A stretch of 41,105 bases of DNA, taken from the NCBI RefSeq assembly GCF_020873875.1, contig NZ_JAHWGU010000050.1, positions 1 through 41,105 of the forward strand, given 5' to 3'. The stretch is from Actinoplanes sp. DH11 (lineage in GTDB: Bacteria > Actinomycetota > Actinomycetes > Mycobacteriales > Micromonosporaceae). The notes under the pieces are model-generated. The model saw only the letters and a program-made list of their open reading frames with translations. It was not told the DNA's origin and did not search any database. Shown piece after piece: positions 1 to 7,626 of this stretch. A program made the translations under genes and the position numbers. The stretch's first letter is position 1. Each line of letters starts with the position of its first letter.

Positions 1-127
1 GGCCTGACGGCCTGACGGCCTGACGGCCTGACGGCCTGACGGCCTGACGGCCTGACGGCCTGACGGCCTGACGGCCTGACGGCCTGACGGCCTGACGGCC
101 TGACGGCCTGACGGCCTGACGGCCTGA
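1..127. repeat. 8-bp tandem repeat array (GGCCTGAC)n
   Basis: Fifteen perfect copies of the octamer GGCCTGAC followed by a 7-base partial copy. The array begins at the first base of the window, so it probably continues to the left. The forward strand has TGA stops in all three frames every 24 bases. The reverse strand has no stop in any frame and would read as a repeated V-R-P-S-G-R-Q-A octapeptide, but I see no start that makes it a gene. There are no unique spacers, so it is a simple satellite and not a CRISPR array. A 5-bp GCCGC/GCGGC stem follows at 128-144. Confidence 0.97.
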
Positions 128-237
128 GCCGCCGGGAAAGCGGCGCGACGCCTGCGGGGACGCCCGCCGGGGCCCGGCCGCGCGCAGCCTGCCGAGGCCG
201 TGCGTCGGGCGGCTTGCGCAGGCGGTGACTCGTGGGT

Positions 238-978
238 TCAGCGCGCGGCCGCTCCTGGGCTGGGCGTGCCGGGCGGCGTCTGGGTCCGGGGGCCGGCGGC
301 GCCGGCGCCGAGGGTGGCGCGCTGGTCGGGGTGGTTCAGCTGATGCTGGATCGCCGCGGCCACGAACGGGACCGGCACGCCGTCGAACTCGAGGGTGCGC
401 CGGCTGGTCGTCCAGCCGGTCACCTCGACGACGTCGGGCCGGGTGAGCGTGAGGCGCAGCCGCAGCGGGGTGCTGTCCGTGGGGTGCGGTGCGGACACCG
501 CGGGCCAGGGGATGGTGACCGTGCCGGCATACTTCTCGTTGCGCAGGCCGTCCGGGGTGAGCGTGAGCCGTACGCCGTACCAGAGGGCTCGCCAGTAGAG
601 GGCGAACCCGGCGAACAGCACCGCGGTCGCCGGCGTGAACGGGACGCCCATCGGGGTGGTCTCGTCCGGGAAGAGGGCTGTCAGGCCGAGCGCGGCCAGG
701 TGCGCCACGCCGCCGAGCACGACCGTGCCGGTGCGCGGGGTGTGCACGGCCTCGTGGTCCACTTCGAACGCCGCCGGGCGCCGTCGCACGGACGGGGCCG
801 CCAGCGTCACGAGGTGCAGGAGTCCGGTGCCCAGCAGGATCAGGAACAGCCAGGGAGCGAGCAGATCCGGGTCGGCCCCGAGCGCCCGCGCGGCCACCAC
901 CGCCGTGACCACCAGCGCTGCGGTGATCAGGATCGGTCGCCGGTGCCGCGCGATTGTTGCGGACAGCCGCAGCGTCAT
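238..978 (-). CDS. PH-like domain membrane protein
   Basis: A 246-aa protein of unknown function. Four hydrophobic segments are visible at about residues 15-33, 39-61, 85-103 and 116-133. They are followed by a soluble C-terminal region (about 137-225) that looks like the bacterial PH-like domain of many small actinobacterial membrane proteins: the phrase LTLTPDGLRNEKYAG leads into alternating beta strands. The last 20 residues are Pro/Gly/Ala-rich and probably disordered. The ATG at 978 is preceded by TAGGAT (990-985) and exactly 6 nt, a leaderless-promoter geometry seen repeatedly in this window, which supports this start. It is divergent from pgi with about 165 bp between. The domain call is by pattern only. 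Confidence 0.7.
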   Translation of the reverse strand: MTLRLSATIARHRRPILITAALVVTAVVAARALGADPDLLAPWLFLILLGTGLLHLVTLAAPSVRRRPAAFEVDHEAVHTPRTGTVVLGGVAHLAALGLTALFPDETTPMGVPFTPATAVLFAGFALYWRALWYGVRLTLTPDGLRNEKYAGTVTIPWPAVSAPHPTDSTPLRLRLTLTRPDVVEVTGWTTSRRTLEFDGVPVPFVAAAIQHQLNHPDQRATLGAGAAGPRTQTPPGTPSPGAAAR

Positions 979-1144
979 GCCCGCATCCTAGGTGCGGCGA
1001 CGTGCCGGGTGCGGTCCCGGAAGAAGGGGCGCGGGCGCTTTGTGATCAAGATGTGGATCCGCTTTGCGCGCAGTTCGCCGCGTCGGCCGGAAGTCCGTGC
1101 CACGATGGGCGAGTTGTGGTAGCTAACGGTCCGGAGTGGGAGAG

Positions 1145-2776
1145 ATGAGCGAACACGTTTCCGACAGCGCCGAGTGGCAGGGTCTGCAGGGGCTCGCGGA
1201 GAAGTTCTCGGCCGTGCACCTTCGCGACCTGTTCGGCAGCGACCCGCAGCGTGGCGAGCGCTACGCCGCCGAGGTGGCCGACCTGTACGTGGACTACAGC
1301 AAGAACCTGGTCACCGACGAGGTGCTGGCCGGCCTGTTCGCGCTCGCGCGGCGTGCCCAGCTCAGCGAGAAGATCACCGCGATGTTCTCCGGCGAGCACA
1401 TCAACGTGACCGAGGACCGGGCTGTCCTGCACACCGCGCTGCGCCTGCCCCGGTCGGCGAAGCTGGTCGTGGACGGGCAGGACGTGGTCGCCGACGTGCA
1501 CGAGGTCCTGGACCGGATGGGCGCCTTCGCCGACAAGGTGCGTTCGGGGGAGTGGACCGGGCACACCGGGCAGCGGATCAAGACGATCGTGAACATCGGC
1601 ATCGGCGGGTCGGACCTGGGCCCGGTGATGGCGTACGAGGCGCTCAAGGACTTCTCGCAGCGCGACATCGAGGCGCGGTTCGTCTCGAACATCGATCCCA
1701 CCGATCTGTACGAGAAGACCCACGACCTGGATCCGGCGTCGACGCTGTTCATCATCGTGTCGAAGACGTTCACCACCCAGGAGACGCTCACCAACGCCCG
1801 TGAGGCGCGGACGTGGCTGCTCAAGGGCCTCGGTAACGACGACGCGGCGGTGGCCAAGCACTTCGTGGCCGTCTCGACCAACGCCGAGAAGGTCGCGGCG
1901 TTCGGCATCAACACCGACAACATGTTCGGGTTCTGGGACTGGGTGGGTGGCCGTTACTCGCTGCCCTCCGCCGTCGGCCTCAGCGTGCTGATCGCGATCG
2001 GCAAGGAGCGGTTCGCCGAGATGCTCGCCGGTTACCACGCCGTGGACGAGCACTTCCGCACCACGCCGATCGAGCGGAACGTGCCGGCGCTGCTGGGTCT
2101 GCTCAACGTCTGGTACGACACGTTCCTCGGCGCCCAGTCGCACGCCGTCCTGCCGTACGCGCAGTACCTGCACCGCTTCGCCGCCTATCTCCAGCAGCTG
2201 ACCATGGAGTCGAACGGCAAGTCGGTGCGCCTCAACGGTGACCCGGTCGGATATCAGACCGGCGAGGTGTTCTGGGGTGAGCCCGGCACCAACGGCCAGC
2301 ACGCGTTCTACCAGCTGATCCACCAGGGCACCAAGCTGATCCCGGCGGACTTCATCGGCTTCAGCGTGCCGAACCACGACATCGGCGAGATGCACGACCT
2401 GTTCATGTCCAACTTCCTGGCGCAGACCGGGGCGCTGGCGTTCGGCCGTACGCTGGAGCAGGTTGAAGCCGAGGGCACCGACCCCAAGGTGGCGCCGCAC
2501 CGCGTCATGCAGGGCAACCACCCGACCACCACGATTCTCGCGGAGCGGCTCACGCCGGCGACGTTCGGGCAGCTGGTGGCGCTCTACGAGCACATCACGT
2601 TCACCCAGGGCGTGATCTGGGAGATCAACTCGTTCGACCAGTGGGGTGTCGAGCTCGGCAAGGTGATGGCGAGCCAGCTGGCGCCGAAGCTGACCTCCGA
2701 CGCCGCGCCCGCCGACGACGCGGATTCGTCGACCAACGCCCTGATCAAGCGGTACCGGGCAGCGCGCGGGCGGTGA
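1145..2776 (+). CDS. pgi: Glucose-6-phosphate isomerase
   Basis: A 543-aa cytoplasmic enzyme that interconverts glucose 6-phosphate and fructose 6-phosphate in glycolysis and gluconeogenesis. Its length matches the long (E. coli-type) PGI family. Family blocks are clear: the phosphosugar-binding IGIGGSDLGP (about residue 151), VSKTFTTQET (about 205), the signature GGRYSLPSAVG (about 268), QQLTMESNGKSV (about 350), and GEVFWGEPGTNGQHAFYQLI (about 374) with the catalytic Glu and His. A C-terminal ELGKVMA segment carries the active-site Lys (about 511). The ATG at 1145 is preferred over the in-frame GTG at 1136 because purine-rich GGAGTGGGAGAG lies just before it. It stands as its own transcription unit; the next gene begins 21 nt after the stop but has its own promoter-like -10. 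Confidence 0.97.
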   Translation: MSEHVSDSAEWQGLQGLAEKFSAVHLRDLFGSDPQRGERYAAEVADLYVDYSKNLVTDEVLAGLFALARRAQLSEKITAMFSGEHINVTEDRAVLHTALRLPRSAKLVVDGQDVVADVHEVLDRMGAFADKVRSGEWTGHTGQRIKTIVNIGIGGSDLGPVMAYEALKDFSQRDIEARFVSNIDPTDLYEKTHDLDPASTLFIIVSKTFTTQETLTNAREARTWLLKGLGNDDAAVAKHFVAVSTNAEKVAAFGINTDNMFGFWDWVGGRYSLPSAVGLSVLIAIGKERFAEMLAGYHAVDEHFRTTPIERNVPALLGLLNVWYDTFLGAQSHAVLPYAQYLHRFAAYLQQLTMESNGKSVRLNGDPVGYQTGEVFWGEPGTNGQHAFYQLIHQGTKLIPADFIGFSVPNHDIGEMHDLFMSNFLAQTGALAFGRTLEQVEAEGTDPKVAPHRVMQGNHPTTTILAERLTPATFGQLVALYEHITFTQGVIWEINSFDQWGVELGKVMASQLAPKLTSDAAPADDADSSTNALIKRYRAARGR

Positions 2777-2784
2777 TGTTCTCC

Positions 2785-2797
2785 TAGGCTCGGTGCC
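2785..2797 (+). promoter_or_regulatory. Leaderless -10 element for the winged-helix gene
   Basis: TAGGCT lies 7 nt upstream of the GTG at 2798, with no room for a Shine-Dalgarno sequence. This TANNNT-N6/7-start arrangement is the usual leaderless-promoter signature in actinobacteria and recurs at many starts in this window. Confidence 0.55.
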
Positions 2798-3898
2798 GTG
2801 GACTCCTCTGCGGCACTGAGCCTTCGCCTCACCAGCCTTTTACTGGGCCCCACGCCGGCGGGCGCCGGCGCGTCCGGCCCTCATCCGACCGGCGATGTCC
2901 CGGGCGTCGTCGCCTGGTTCGGCGCCATGCAGGCGCAGGACCTGAACAGCGTGCTCTGGTCGCTCGGCGCCCGCCTGCCGCATCTGCGCCTGCCGGACGT
3001 CGTCGCGGCCACCGAGGACCGGTCCGTGGTGCGGACCTGGCCGATGCGGGGCACGGTCCACCTCGTACCGTCGGCTGACGCGCACTGGATGCTCGACCTC
3101 ACCGGCGTACGGCAGCTCACCGGGGTGGCCCGCCGCTGGGCGCACCTCGGCCTGGACGAGAAGATCGCCGGCCGGTCGATGGAGTTGCTCGCCGCCGCCC
3201 TGACCGGCGCCGGCGGCCGCCTGACGCGATCCGCCTGCCTGGCCGCGCTCCGCGAGGGCGGCATCGACGTGAGCGGTCAGCGCGGTTACCACCTGTTGTG
3301 GTACGCCGCCCAGCGCTCGTTGACGGCCATCGCCCCGAACGACGGCGCGGAACAGACCTTCGTCCTGCTCGACGACTGGGTGCCGGAGCGGTTCACGCCG
3401 TCGTCGCGGGAGGAGGCGCTGGCGATCCTGGCCGGCCGGTACTTCCGGTCGCACGGCCCGGCGACGGTCAAGGATTTCGCCGGGTGGACGGGTCTGGGCC
3501 TGCGGGAGTCGCGGGCCGGCATCGCCGCGGCCGGGCTCGTCGCCGTGGACGTCCAGGGTGACGAGATGTGGGCCGACCCGGCGGTGCTGGACGCCGGCCC
3601 GGTCACCGGGTGGTGGGCGCTGCCGGGCTTCGACGAGTTCATGCTCGGTTACAAGGACCGGTCGATGATGGCCACCACCGAGCAGCTGTCCCGGATCGTG
3701 CCGGGCGGCAACGGGGTGTTCCAGTCCACGATCGTCCGGGACGGGCGGGTGGTCGGCGCGTGGAAGCGGACGATCGGCGCTAAGGCGGTCACGGTGACGG
3801 TGACGCCGTTCGCGACGCTGCCGGACGCCGATGTCGAGGCGGCGCTGGCCGGGTACGCCGCCTACTTAGACCTCCCGTTAATAGTTAAGAACCCTTGA
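2798..3898 (+). CDS. Winged-helix DNA-binding protein, AlkZ-like (HTH_42 family)
   Basis: A 366-aa protein of the HTH_42 winged-helix superfamily, which includes the AlkZ/YcaQ interstrand-crosslink DNA glycosylases and their AlkX relatives. The AlkZ catalytic QxQ motif is present as Q45-A-Q47 in the phrase AMQAQDLNS. The middle (MRGTVHLVPSAD, about residues 87-98) and the C-terminal phrase PGFDEFMLGYKDRS are characteristic of the family. Glycosylase activity is an inference, because many actinobacterial paralogues are uncharacterised. The gene contains TTA leucine codons, rare in high-GC actinomycetes, at 2840, 3866 and 3878. Its last codons are AT-rich because they overlap the promoter region of the chitinase gene that follows. 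Confidence 0.75.
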   Translation: MDSSAALSLRLTSLLLGPTPAGAGASGPHPTGDVPGVVAWFGAMQAQDLNSVLWSLGARLPHLRLPDVVAATEDRSVVRTWPMRGTVHLVPSADAHWMLDLTGVRQLTGVARRWAHLGLDEKIAGRSMELLAAALTGAGGRLTRSACLAALREGGIDVSGQRGYHLLWYAAQRSLTAIAPNDGAEQTFVLLDDWVPERFTPSSREEALAILAGRYFRSHGPATVKDFAGWTGLGLRESRAGIAAAGLVAVDVQGDEMWADPAVLDAGPVTGWWALPGFDEFMLGYKDRSMMATTEQLSRIVPGGNGVFQSTIVRDGRVVGAWKRTIGAKAVTVTVTPFATLPDADVEAALAGYAAYLDLPLIVKNP

Positions 3899-3929
3899 TA
3901 TTCATGGTGGTGAATGTCACTATGTGCGC
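3878..3929 (+). promoter_or_regulatory. Chitinase promoter with operator dyad in the spacer
   Basis: An AT-rich tract TTAATAGTTAAGAA (3878-3891) is followed by a -35 TTGATA (3895-3900), a 17-bp spacer and a -10-like CACTAT (3918-3923) that ends 6 nt before the chitinase ATG. The spacer is almost filled by an inverted repeat: GATATTCA (3897-3904), six bases, TGAATGTC (3911-3918), seven of eight positions paired. Such a position fits a repressor site blocking RNA polymerase. The stop codon of the upstream gene lies inside the -35 hexamer. The protein that binds here is not identifiable from the window. Confidence 0.6.
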
Positions 3930-5273
3930 ATGAGAGTGCGACGCGTGATGCTGGCCCTGACGGCCGGGCTGGTGGTGGCGGCCGGGTCCGTGACGATGTT
4001 CTCGCCGAGCGGTGCGGCAGCCGTCGCGTGCTCGCCGACCGTCTGGGCCGAGGGGGTGGCGTACACGGCGGGGCAGCAGGCGACCTACCAGGCCCGGCTC
4101 TACCAGGCCCTCGTCACGCACACCGCGTGGACCGGGACCGGCTGGAACCCGGCCGCGACGCCTACCCTGTGGCGCGACCTCGGTGCCTGCTCCGGCGGCA
4201 CCACGTCGCCGTCGCCGTCCGTACCCTCCTCGCCGTCGACCTCACCCTCCACCCCGCCCTCGTCGTCCCCGCCCGTCTCGCCGTCGGCCTCGCCGTCCGT
4301 CTCGCCCTCGGCGAGTCAGGCCGCTTGCGCGGTCAAGGGCCGTCCCGCCGGCAAGGTCCTGCAGGGTTACTGGGAGAACTGGGACGGCGCGGCGAACGGC
4401 GTGCACCCCGGCATGGGCTGGATCCCGATCAACGACAGCAGGATCCCCTCGCACGGGTACAACGTGCTGATGGCGGCGTTCCCGGTGATCCGGTCCGACG
4501 GCACCGTGCTCTGGGAGAACGGCATGGACGCCGGCGTCAAGGTGCCGACCGCCGCCGAGATCTGCGCGGCGAAAGCGGCAGGCGCGACAGTGCTGATGTC
4601 GATCGGCGGGGCGGCCGCCGGCATCGACCTGAGCTCCAGCGCGGTCGCCGACCGGTTCGTGGCCACGATCGTGCCGATCCTGAAGGCGTACCACTTCGAC
4701 GGCATCGACGTCGACATCGAGACCGGGCTCACCGGCAGCGGCAGCATCACCACGCTGTCGGCCTCGCAGGCCAACCTGATCCGCATCATCGACGGGGTGC
4801 TCGCCGCGATGCCGCCGAACTTCGGGCTCACCATGGCGCCGGAGACGGCGTACGTCACCGGCGGCAGCGTCGTCTACGGCTCGATCTGGGGCTCCTACCT
4901 GCCGATCATCAAGAAGTACCTGGACAACGGGCGCCTCTGGTGGTTGAACATGCAGTACTACAACGGCTCGATGTACGGGTGCTCCGGTGACTCGTACCCC
5001 GCCGGCGCCGCGCAGGGCTTCACCGTCCAGACCCAGTGCCTGGCGAACGGTCTCACCATCCAGGGCACCACGATCCGGATCCCGTACGACAAGCAGGTCC
5101 CCGGCCTGCCCGCCCAGCCCGGCGCCGGTGGCGGGTACATGAGTCCCGCCCTGGTCGGCCAGGCCTGGAACAGCGTGCCCGGCCTCAAGGGCCTGATGAC
5201 CTGGTCGATCAACTGGGACGGCTCGAAGGGCTGGACCTTCGGCGACACCGTGAAAGCCCTCCAGGGCCGCTGA
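3930..5273 (+). CDS. Secreted GH18 chitinase with CBM5/12 chitin-binding domain
   Basis: A 447-aa extracellular chitinase that cleaves beta-1,4 links in chitin. A Sec signal peptide (residues 1 to about 31, RVRR then a hydrophobic core, Ala-rich cleavage region) is followed by a CBM5/12-type domain (about 32-88; aromatic residues in VWAEGVAYTAGQQATYQ and WRDLGAC), a Ser/Pro/Thr linker (about 91-129) and the GH18 barrel. The GH18 signature DxxDxDxE is present as D247-G-I-D250-V-D252-I-E254, where E254 is the expected proton donor. The barrel resembles the single-domain bacterial ChiC/ChiD type, ending in SINWDGSKGWTFGDTV. I choose ATG 3930 over GTG 3924 because the -10-like CACTAT ends 6 nt before it (leaderless geometry). 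The chitinase transcript ends at a strong hairpin directly downstream. Confidence 0.93.
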   Translation: MRVRRVMLALTAGLVVAAGSVTMFSPSGAAAVACSPTVWAEGVAYTAGQQATYQARLYQALVTHTAWTGTGWNPAATPTLWRDLGACSGGTTSPSPSVPSSPSTSPSTPPSSSPPVSPSASPSVSPSASQAACAVKGRPAGKVLQGYWENWDGAANGVHPGMGWIPINDSRIPSHGYNVLMAAFPVIRSDGTVLWENGMDAGVKVPTAAEICAAKAAGATVLMSIGGAAAGIDLSSSAVADRFVATIVPILKAYHFDGIDVDIETGLTGSGSITTLSASQANLIRIIDGVLAAMPPNFGLTMAPETAYVTGGSVVYGSIWGSYLPIIKKYLDNGRLWWLNMQYYNGSMYGCSGDSYPAGAAQGFTVQTQCLANGLTIQGTTIRIPYDKQVPGLPAQPGAGGGYMSPALVGQAWNSVPGLKGLMTWSINWDGSKGWTFGDTVKALQGR

Positions 5274-5285
5274 TCGGCACCGGCT

Positions 5286-5317
5286 CGTCCCGGGTCCTCC
5301 TCAATGGACCCGGGACG
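5286..5317 (+). terminator. Strong hairpin terminator after the chitinase gene
   Basis: A perfect 12-bp stem (5286-5297 pairs with 5306-5317) encloses an 8-nt loop. There is no clear U-tract, as is common for actinobacterial terminators. The hairpin lies between the chitinase stop and the esterase start. This argues against the upstream ATG at 5304, which sits in the loop, as the esterase start. Confidence 0.8.
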
Positions 5318-5339
5318 GCGCCGGAGGTGGTTGACTCGG

Positions 5340-6362
5340 ATGATGTTCAGTGAACTCGCCGGAACTCTGCACCAGGAGACCATCGACTCGGTCCTGCTGC
5401 GGGACAACCCGCTCGGCGACCCGCACATCCGTCCGCTCTGGGTCTACACCCCACCGGGGTACGCGGACTCGGCCGCACGCTACCCCACGATCTACGTGAT
5501 CCAGGGCTACTCCGGCCAGGTCGCGATGTGGGGCAACCGCCAGGCGTTCCGCGACCCGTTCGTGGTGACCGCCGACCGGGTGTTCGCGACGGATCAGGCG
5601 CCCGGTTGCATCCTGGTCTACGTGGACGCCTGGACGGCGTACGGCGGATCCCAGTTCGTCGACTCACCGGGGACCGGCGCCTACCACTCGTACCTCTGCG
5701 ACGAGGTGGTCCCCTGGGTGGACGATCATTTCCGGACGATCACCGACCGCGAGTCGCGCGCCATCACTGGCAAGTCCTCCGGCGGCTTCGGCGCGATGAT
5801 CACCCCGATGCTGCGGCCCGACCTGTTCGGCGCGCTCGCCACCCACGCCGGGGACGCCCTCTACGAATACTGCTACCTCAACGAGTTCGCGAAAGCCGCC
5901 CGGGCGCTGCGCGAGTACGACCACGACATCTACAAGTGGTGGGCCGACTTCAACTCCCGGGTTGCCTTCACCAAGGAGAGCGACATGTCGCTCACCCTGC
6001 TCCTGGGCTGCACGGCCGCGTTCTCCGCCGACACCGACGGCGCGCCGCTGCTGCCGTTCGACCCGCGCTCCGGCCGGTTGATCCCCGAACTCTGGGACCG
6101 CTGGCTGGCCTGGGACCCGATCCGCATGATCGACGACCACGCCGAGGCGCTGCGCTCCCTGCGCGCGGTCTGGATCGACGCCGGCACCCGCGACGAATGG
6201 TTCCTCGACCTGGGCGCCGAAGCCTTCAAGGACGGCCTGATGAGAATCGGTCTCCCCGAGGATCGGATCGCCTTCGAGCTGTTCCCGGCCGCACACGGCG
6301 GCATCGATTACCGGTACCCCCTGGCCGTCGCCTGGCTCGCCGACCGGCTCAAGCGGACCTGA
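5340..6362 (+). CDS. Alpha/beta-hydrolase, esterase D / antigen 85-like
   Basis: A 340-aa alpha/beta-hydrolase of the putative-esterase (esterase D/S-formylglutathione hydrolase and antigen 85-like) family. The nucleophile elbow GxSxG is G144-K-S146-S-G148. Acid and histidine candidates lie in WIDAGTRDEWF and FPAAHGGIDYRY near the C-terminus. YTPPGYAD and YPTIYVIQG are typical of the N-terminal strand region. No signal peptide is apparent, so it is probably cytoplasmic. Start chosen at the ATG pair 5340/5343, downstream of GGAGG (5323-5327). The alternative ATG 5304 lies in the terminator loop and would add an Arg-rich tail. The substrate is unknown; proximity to chitinase could be coincidental because a terminator separates them. 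Confidence 0.82.
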   Translation: MMFSELAGTLHQETIDSVLLRDNPLGDPHIRPLWVYTPPGYADSAARYPTIYVIQGYSGQVAMWGNRQAFRDPFVVTADRVFATDQAPGCILVYVDAWTAYGGSQFVDSPGTGAYHSYLCDEVVPWVDDHFRTITDRESRAITGKSSGGFGAMITPMLRPDLFGALATHAGDALYEYCYLNEFAKAARALREYDHDIYKWWADFNSRVAFTKESDMSLTLLLGCTAAFSADTDGAPLLPFDPRSGRLIPELWDRWLAWDPIRMIDDHAEALRSLRAVWIDAGTRDEWFLDLGAEAFKDGLMRIGLPEDRIAFELFPAAHGGIDYRYPLAVAWLADRLKRT

Positions 6363-6477
6363 CCGCGCCGCCCGGCTTCCACCGGTCCTCACCCGCGGTC
6401 GGTCGCAGGGTGGCGGGTACTTGGCACACTGAGCGCGTCGGAGCGAGCACTCTGCGTGCCAGTGTGGAGGAATGGCC

Positions 6478-6960
6478 ATGCCGATCCCGCTGCCCGGACC
6501 GCGGCCGCCGGCTCCCGCCACCCCACCGGCCCGCCGGCACCTGATCGCCCTGCCCCGGGGCCGCCCACCCCATCCCGGGTCCGAGCCCCACCCGGGGTCC
6601 GGACTCGCGCTCGCTCCTGCGCCGTCCGGGCCTGCGCTCGAGCCGGTTCATCGCCACCTGGTCGTCTTCTCGCGGAGCCGCCCGTCACGACTGACCGTCC
6701 CGCTCCCTGCCCCGCAGGTCACCCGACTCCCGGTCGCCGCTCCCGCCCTTACGATCGCCGCCCCCGAGGCCGCCGCTTTCGTTCCCGCCGCCGTCGCTCC
6801 CGCATCGACTTTCATGCCGGTTGCTGACGAGGATCCGCAGGCAGGCGCGGACCCCGGGGCTGCTGATCATCGGCAGGTGATCGCCGTGGTCGGTGCGCTC
6901 GTCGCGATCCTCGCCCTCTGCGGCGGGGTATTGATAGCTTTCGCTACCGCCCTAGGCTGA
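6478..6960 (+). CDS. Proline/alanine-rich protein with C-terminal membrane anchor
   Basis: A 160-aa protein not assignable to a family. Residues 1 to about 125 are very rich in Pro, Ala and Arg and look disordered. A single hydrophobic segment at the extreme C-terminus (VIAVVGALVAILALCGG onward, about residues 133-158) suggests a tail-anchored protein with its bulk facing the cytoplasm. ATG 6478 is chosen because GGAGG (6466-6470) lies 7 nt before it, whereas ATG 6472 is only 1 nt away. The next small membrane gene starts 4 nt after the stop. The composition is permissive for spurious open frames in high-GC DNA, but the good ribosome site and the clean hydrophobic tail favour a real gene. Confidence 0.55.
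   Translation: MPIPLPGPRPPAPATPPARRHLIALPRGRPPHPGSEPHPGSGLALAPAPSGPALEPVHRHLVVFSRSRPSRLTVPLPAPQVTRLPVAAPALTIAAPEAAAFVPAAVAPASTFMPVADEDPQAGADPGAADHRQVIAVVGALVAILALCGGVLIAFATALG
6931..6958 (+). promoter_or_regulatory. Promoter for the 82-aa membrane protein gene
   Basis: A -35 TTGATA (6931-6936), a 16-bp spacer and a -10 TAGGCT (6953-6958) lie within the end of the preceding gene. The -10 ends 6 nt before the ATG at 6965, again a leaderless arrangement. Confidence 0.55.
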
Positions 6961-6964
6961 CCTG

Positions 6965-7213
6965 ATGGGGGACGAACAACTTTTCCGTGAACGAATCCTG
7001 ATCGGTCTCCGGGTGGCGGCGCTCGGACTCGGACTGACCTACCTCGTCGCCGCCGGATGCCTCACCGCAACGTCTGCGGACGGCGGCACCACCCTGCCGG
7101 TCAACCTGGTCATGGCGTTCGTCTTCACCGTGGCAGCCGCTCCGGCAACGTTGGCGCTCGGCCTGGTCGGCGGCCTGTTCTGGGCATGGCCGACCGCGCG
7201 CGACGACAGCTGA
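6965..7213 (+). CDS. Small membrane protein, two predicted helices
   Basis: An 82-aa hypothetical protein with two hydrophobic stretches, about residues 15-33 (VAALGLGLTYLVAAG) and 47-72 (VNLVMAFVFTVAAAPATL and beyond), short charged ends and no recognisable motif. It is probably a small inner-membrane protein. It follows the Pro-rich tail-anchored gene by 4 nt, but a promoter with leaderless geometry overlaps the upstream stop, so it may be transcribed on its own. A GC-rich hairpin lies about 75 nt downstream. Function unknown. Confidence 0.6.
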   Translation: MGDEQLFRERILIGLRVAALGLGLTYLVAAGCLTATSADGGTTLPVNLVMAFVFTVAAAPATLALGLVGGLFWAWPTARDDS

Positions 7214-7287
7214 CGCCACCGGGCGAGGTGGCGCAGGGCCGGAAGCGGCACGGCAGCGTGGCTCGCCTTCCCGCGGTCACGAGACAG

Positions 7288-7314
7288 GGTGGGCGGCCCC
7301 CGGCGCCGCCCACC
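7288..7314 (+). terminator. GC-rich hairpin after the small membrane gene
   Basis: A perfect 10-bp stem GGTGGGCGGC/GCCGCCCACC (7288-7297 with 7305-7314) with a 7-nt loop. It lies 75 nt past the stop codon of the rightward gene and is a likely transcription terminator without a U-tract. Confidence 0.6.
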
Positions 7315-7384
7315 GGCTCCTGCGTCACAGCCCGGAGAACCCACCGACACGTACCTGGCTGTCAGATGGTGAACCGCGCGGCAT

Positions 7385-7461
7385 TGTTGATCTGCTAGCG
7401 ATGCGAAATCGCGGTTTCAAGCCCATGATCACACCGATTTCGTAGCGCTAGCTGATCAACA
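7385..7461. repeat. Large imperfect palindrome between convergent genes
   Basis: Two 27-nt arms (7385-7411 and 7435-7461) pair with only three mismatches around a 23-nt loop. The element is markedly more AT-rich than its surroundings. It sits in the 413-bp non-coding stretch 7214-7626 between convergent genes. It could be a bidirectional terminator, an extragenic palindromic repeat of the REP/MITE kind, or a structured RNA. A tRNA reading fails because the two long arms pair with each other. Confidence 0.85.
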
Positions 7462-7538
7462 TCTCGGCAAGGCGGCGCGGCCGGCGCCACCGCATGCCCG
7501 GCAACGGCCACGGTGGGCGGGCCGCGCTGGTCTGGCAT

Positions 7539-7573
7539 GGGGCGGGCTCGGTGGGTGGGCTGCGGTGGGCGGG
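7539..7573 (+). other. Potential G-quadruplex run
   Basis: Six runs of three or four G occur within 35 bases on the plus strand with loops of 1 to 7 nt, meeting the usual G4 motif rule. It lies 3' of the leftward oxidoreductase gene. Such motifs arise easily in high-GC DNA, so functional weight is low. Confidence 0.45.
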
Positions 7574-7588
7574 CCACGCGGGCCGGCC

Positions 7589-7621
7589 GACGTTCGGGGA
7601 CGCCGGGACGGCACGAACGTC
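7589..7621 (-). terminator. Hairpin after the leftward oxidoreductase gene
   Basis: Inverted repeat GACGTTCG (7589-7596) / CGAACGTC (7614-7621) with a 17-nt GC-rich loop, starting 6 nt past the stop of the minus-strand gene. A plausible terminator. Confidence 0.5.
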
Positions 7622-7626
7622 CGCCT

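Noticed and set aside
1..127. CRISPR array
   Set aside because: The unit is 8 bp with no unique spacers and no cas genes nearby.
5304..5339. Esterase start at ATG 5304
   Set aside because: This ATG lies in the loop of the chitinase terminator and would add an Arg-rich tail unlike the family; GGAGG precedes the ATG pair at 5340.
7385..7461. tRNA gene, suggested by GGTTTCAAGCCC
   Set aside because: No acceptor or D-arm pairing; the segment instead folds as one long hairpin with the T-loop-like text in its loop.
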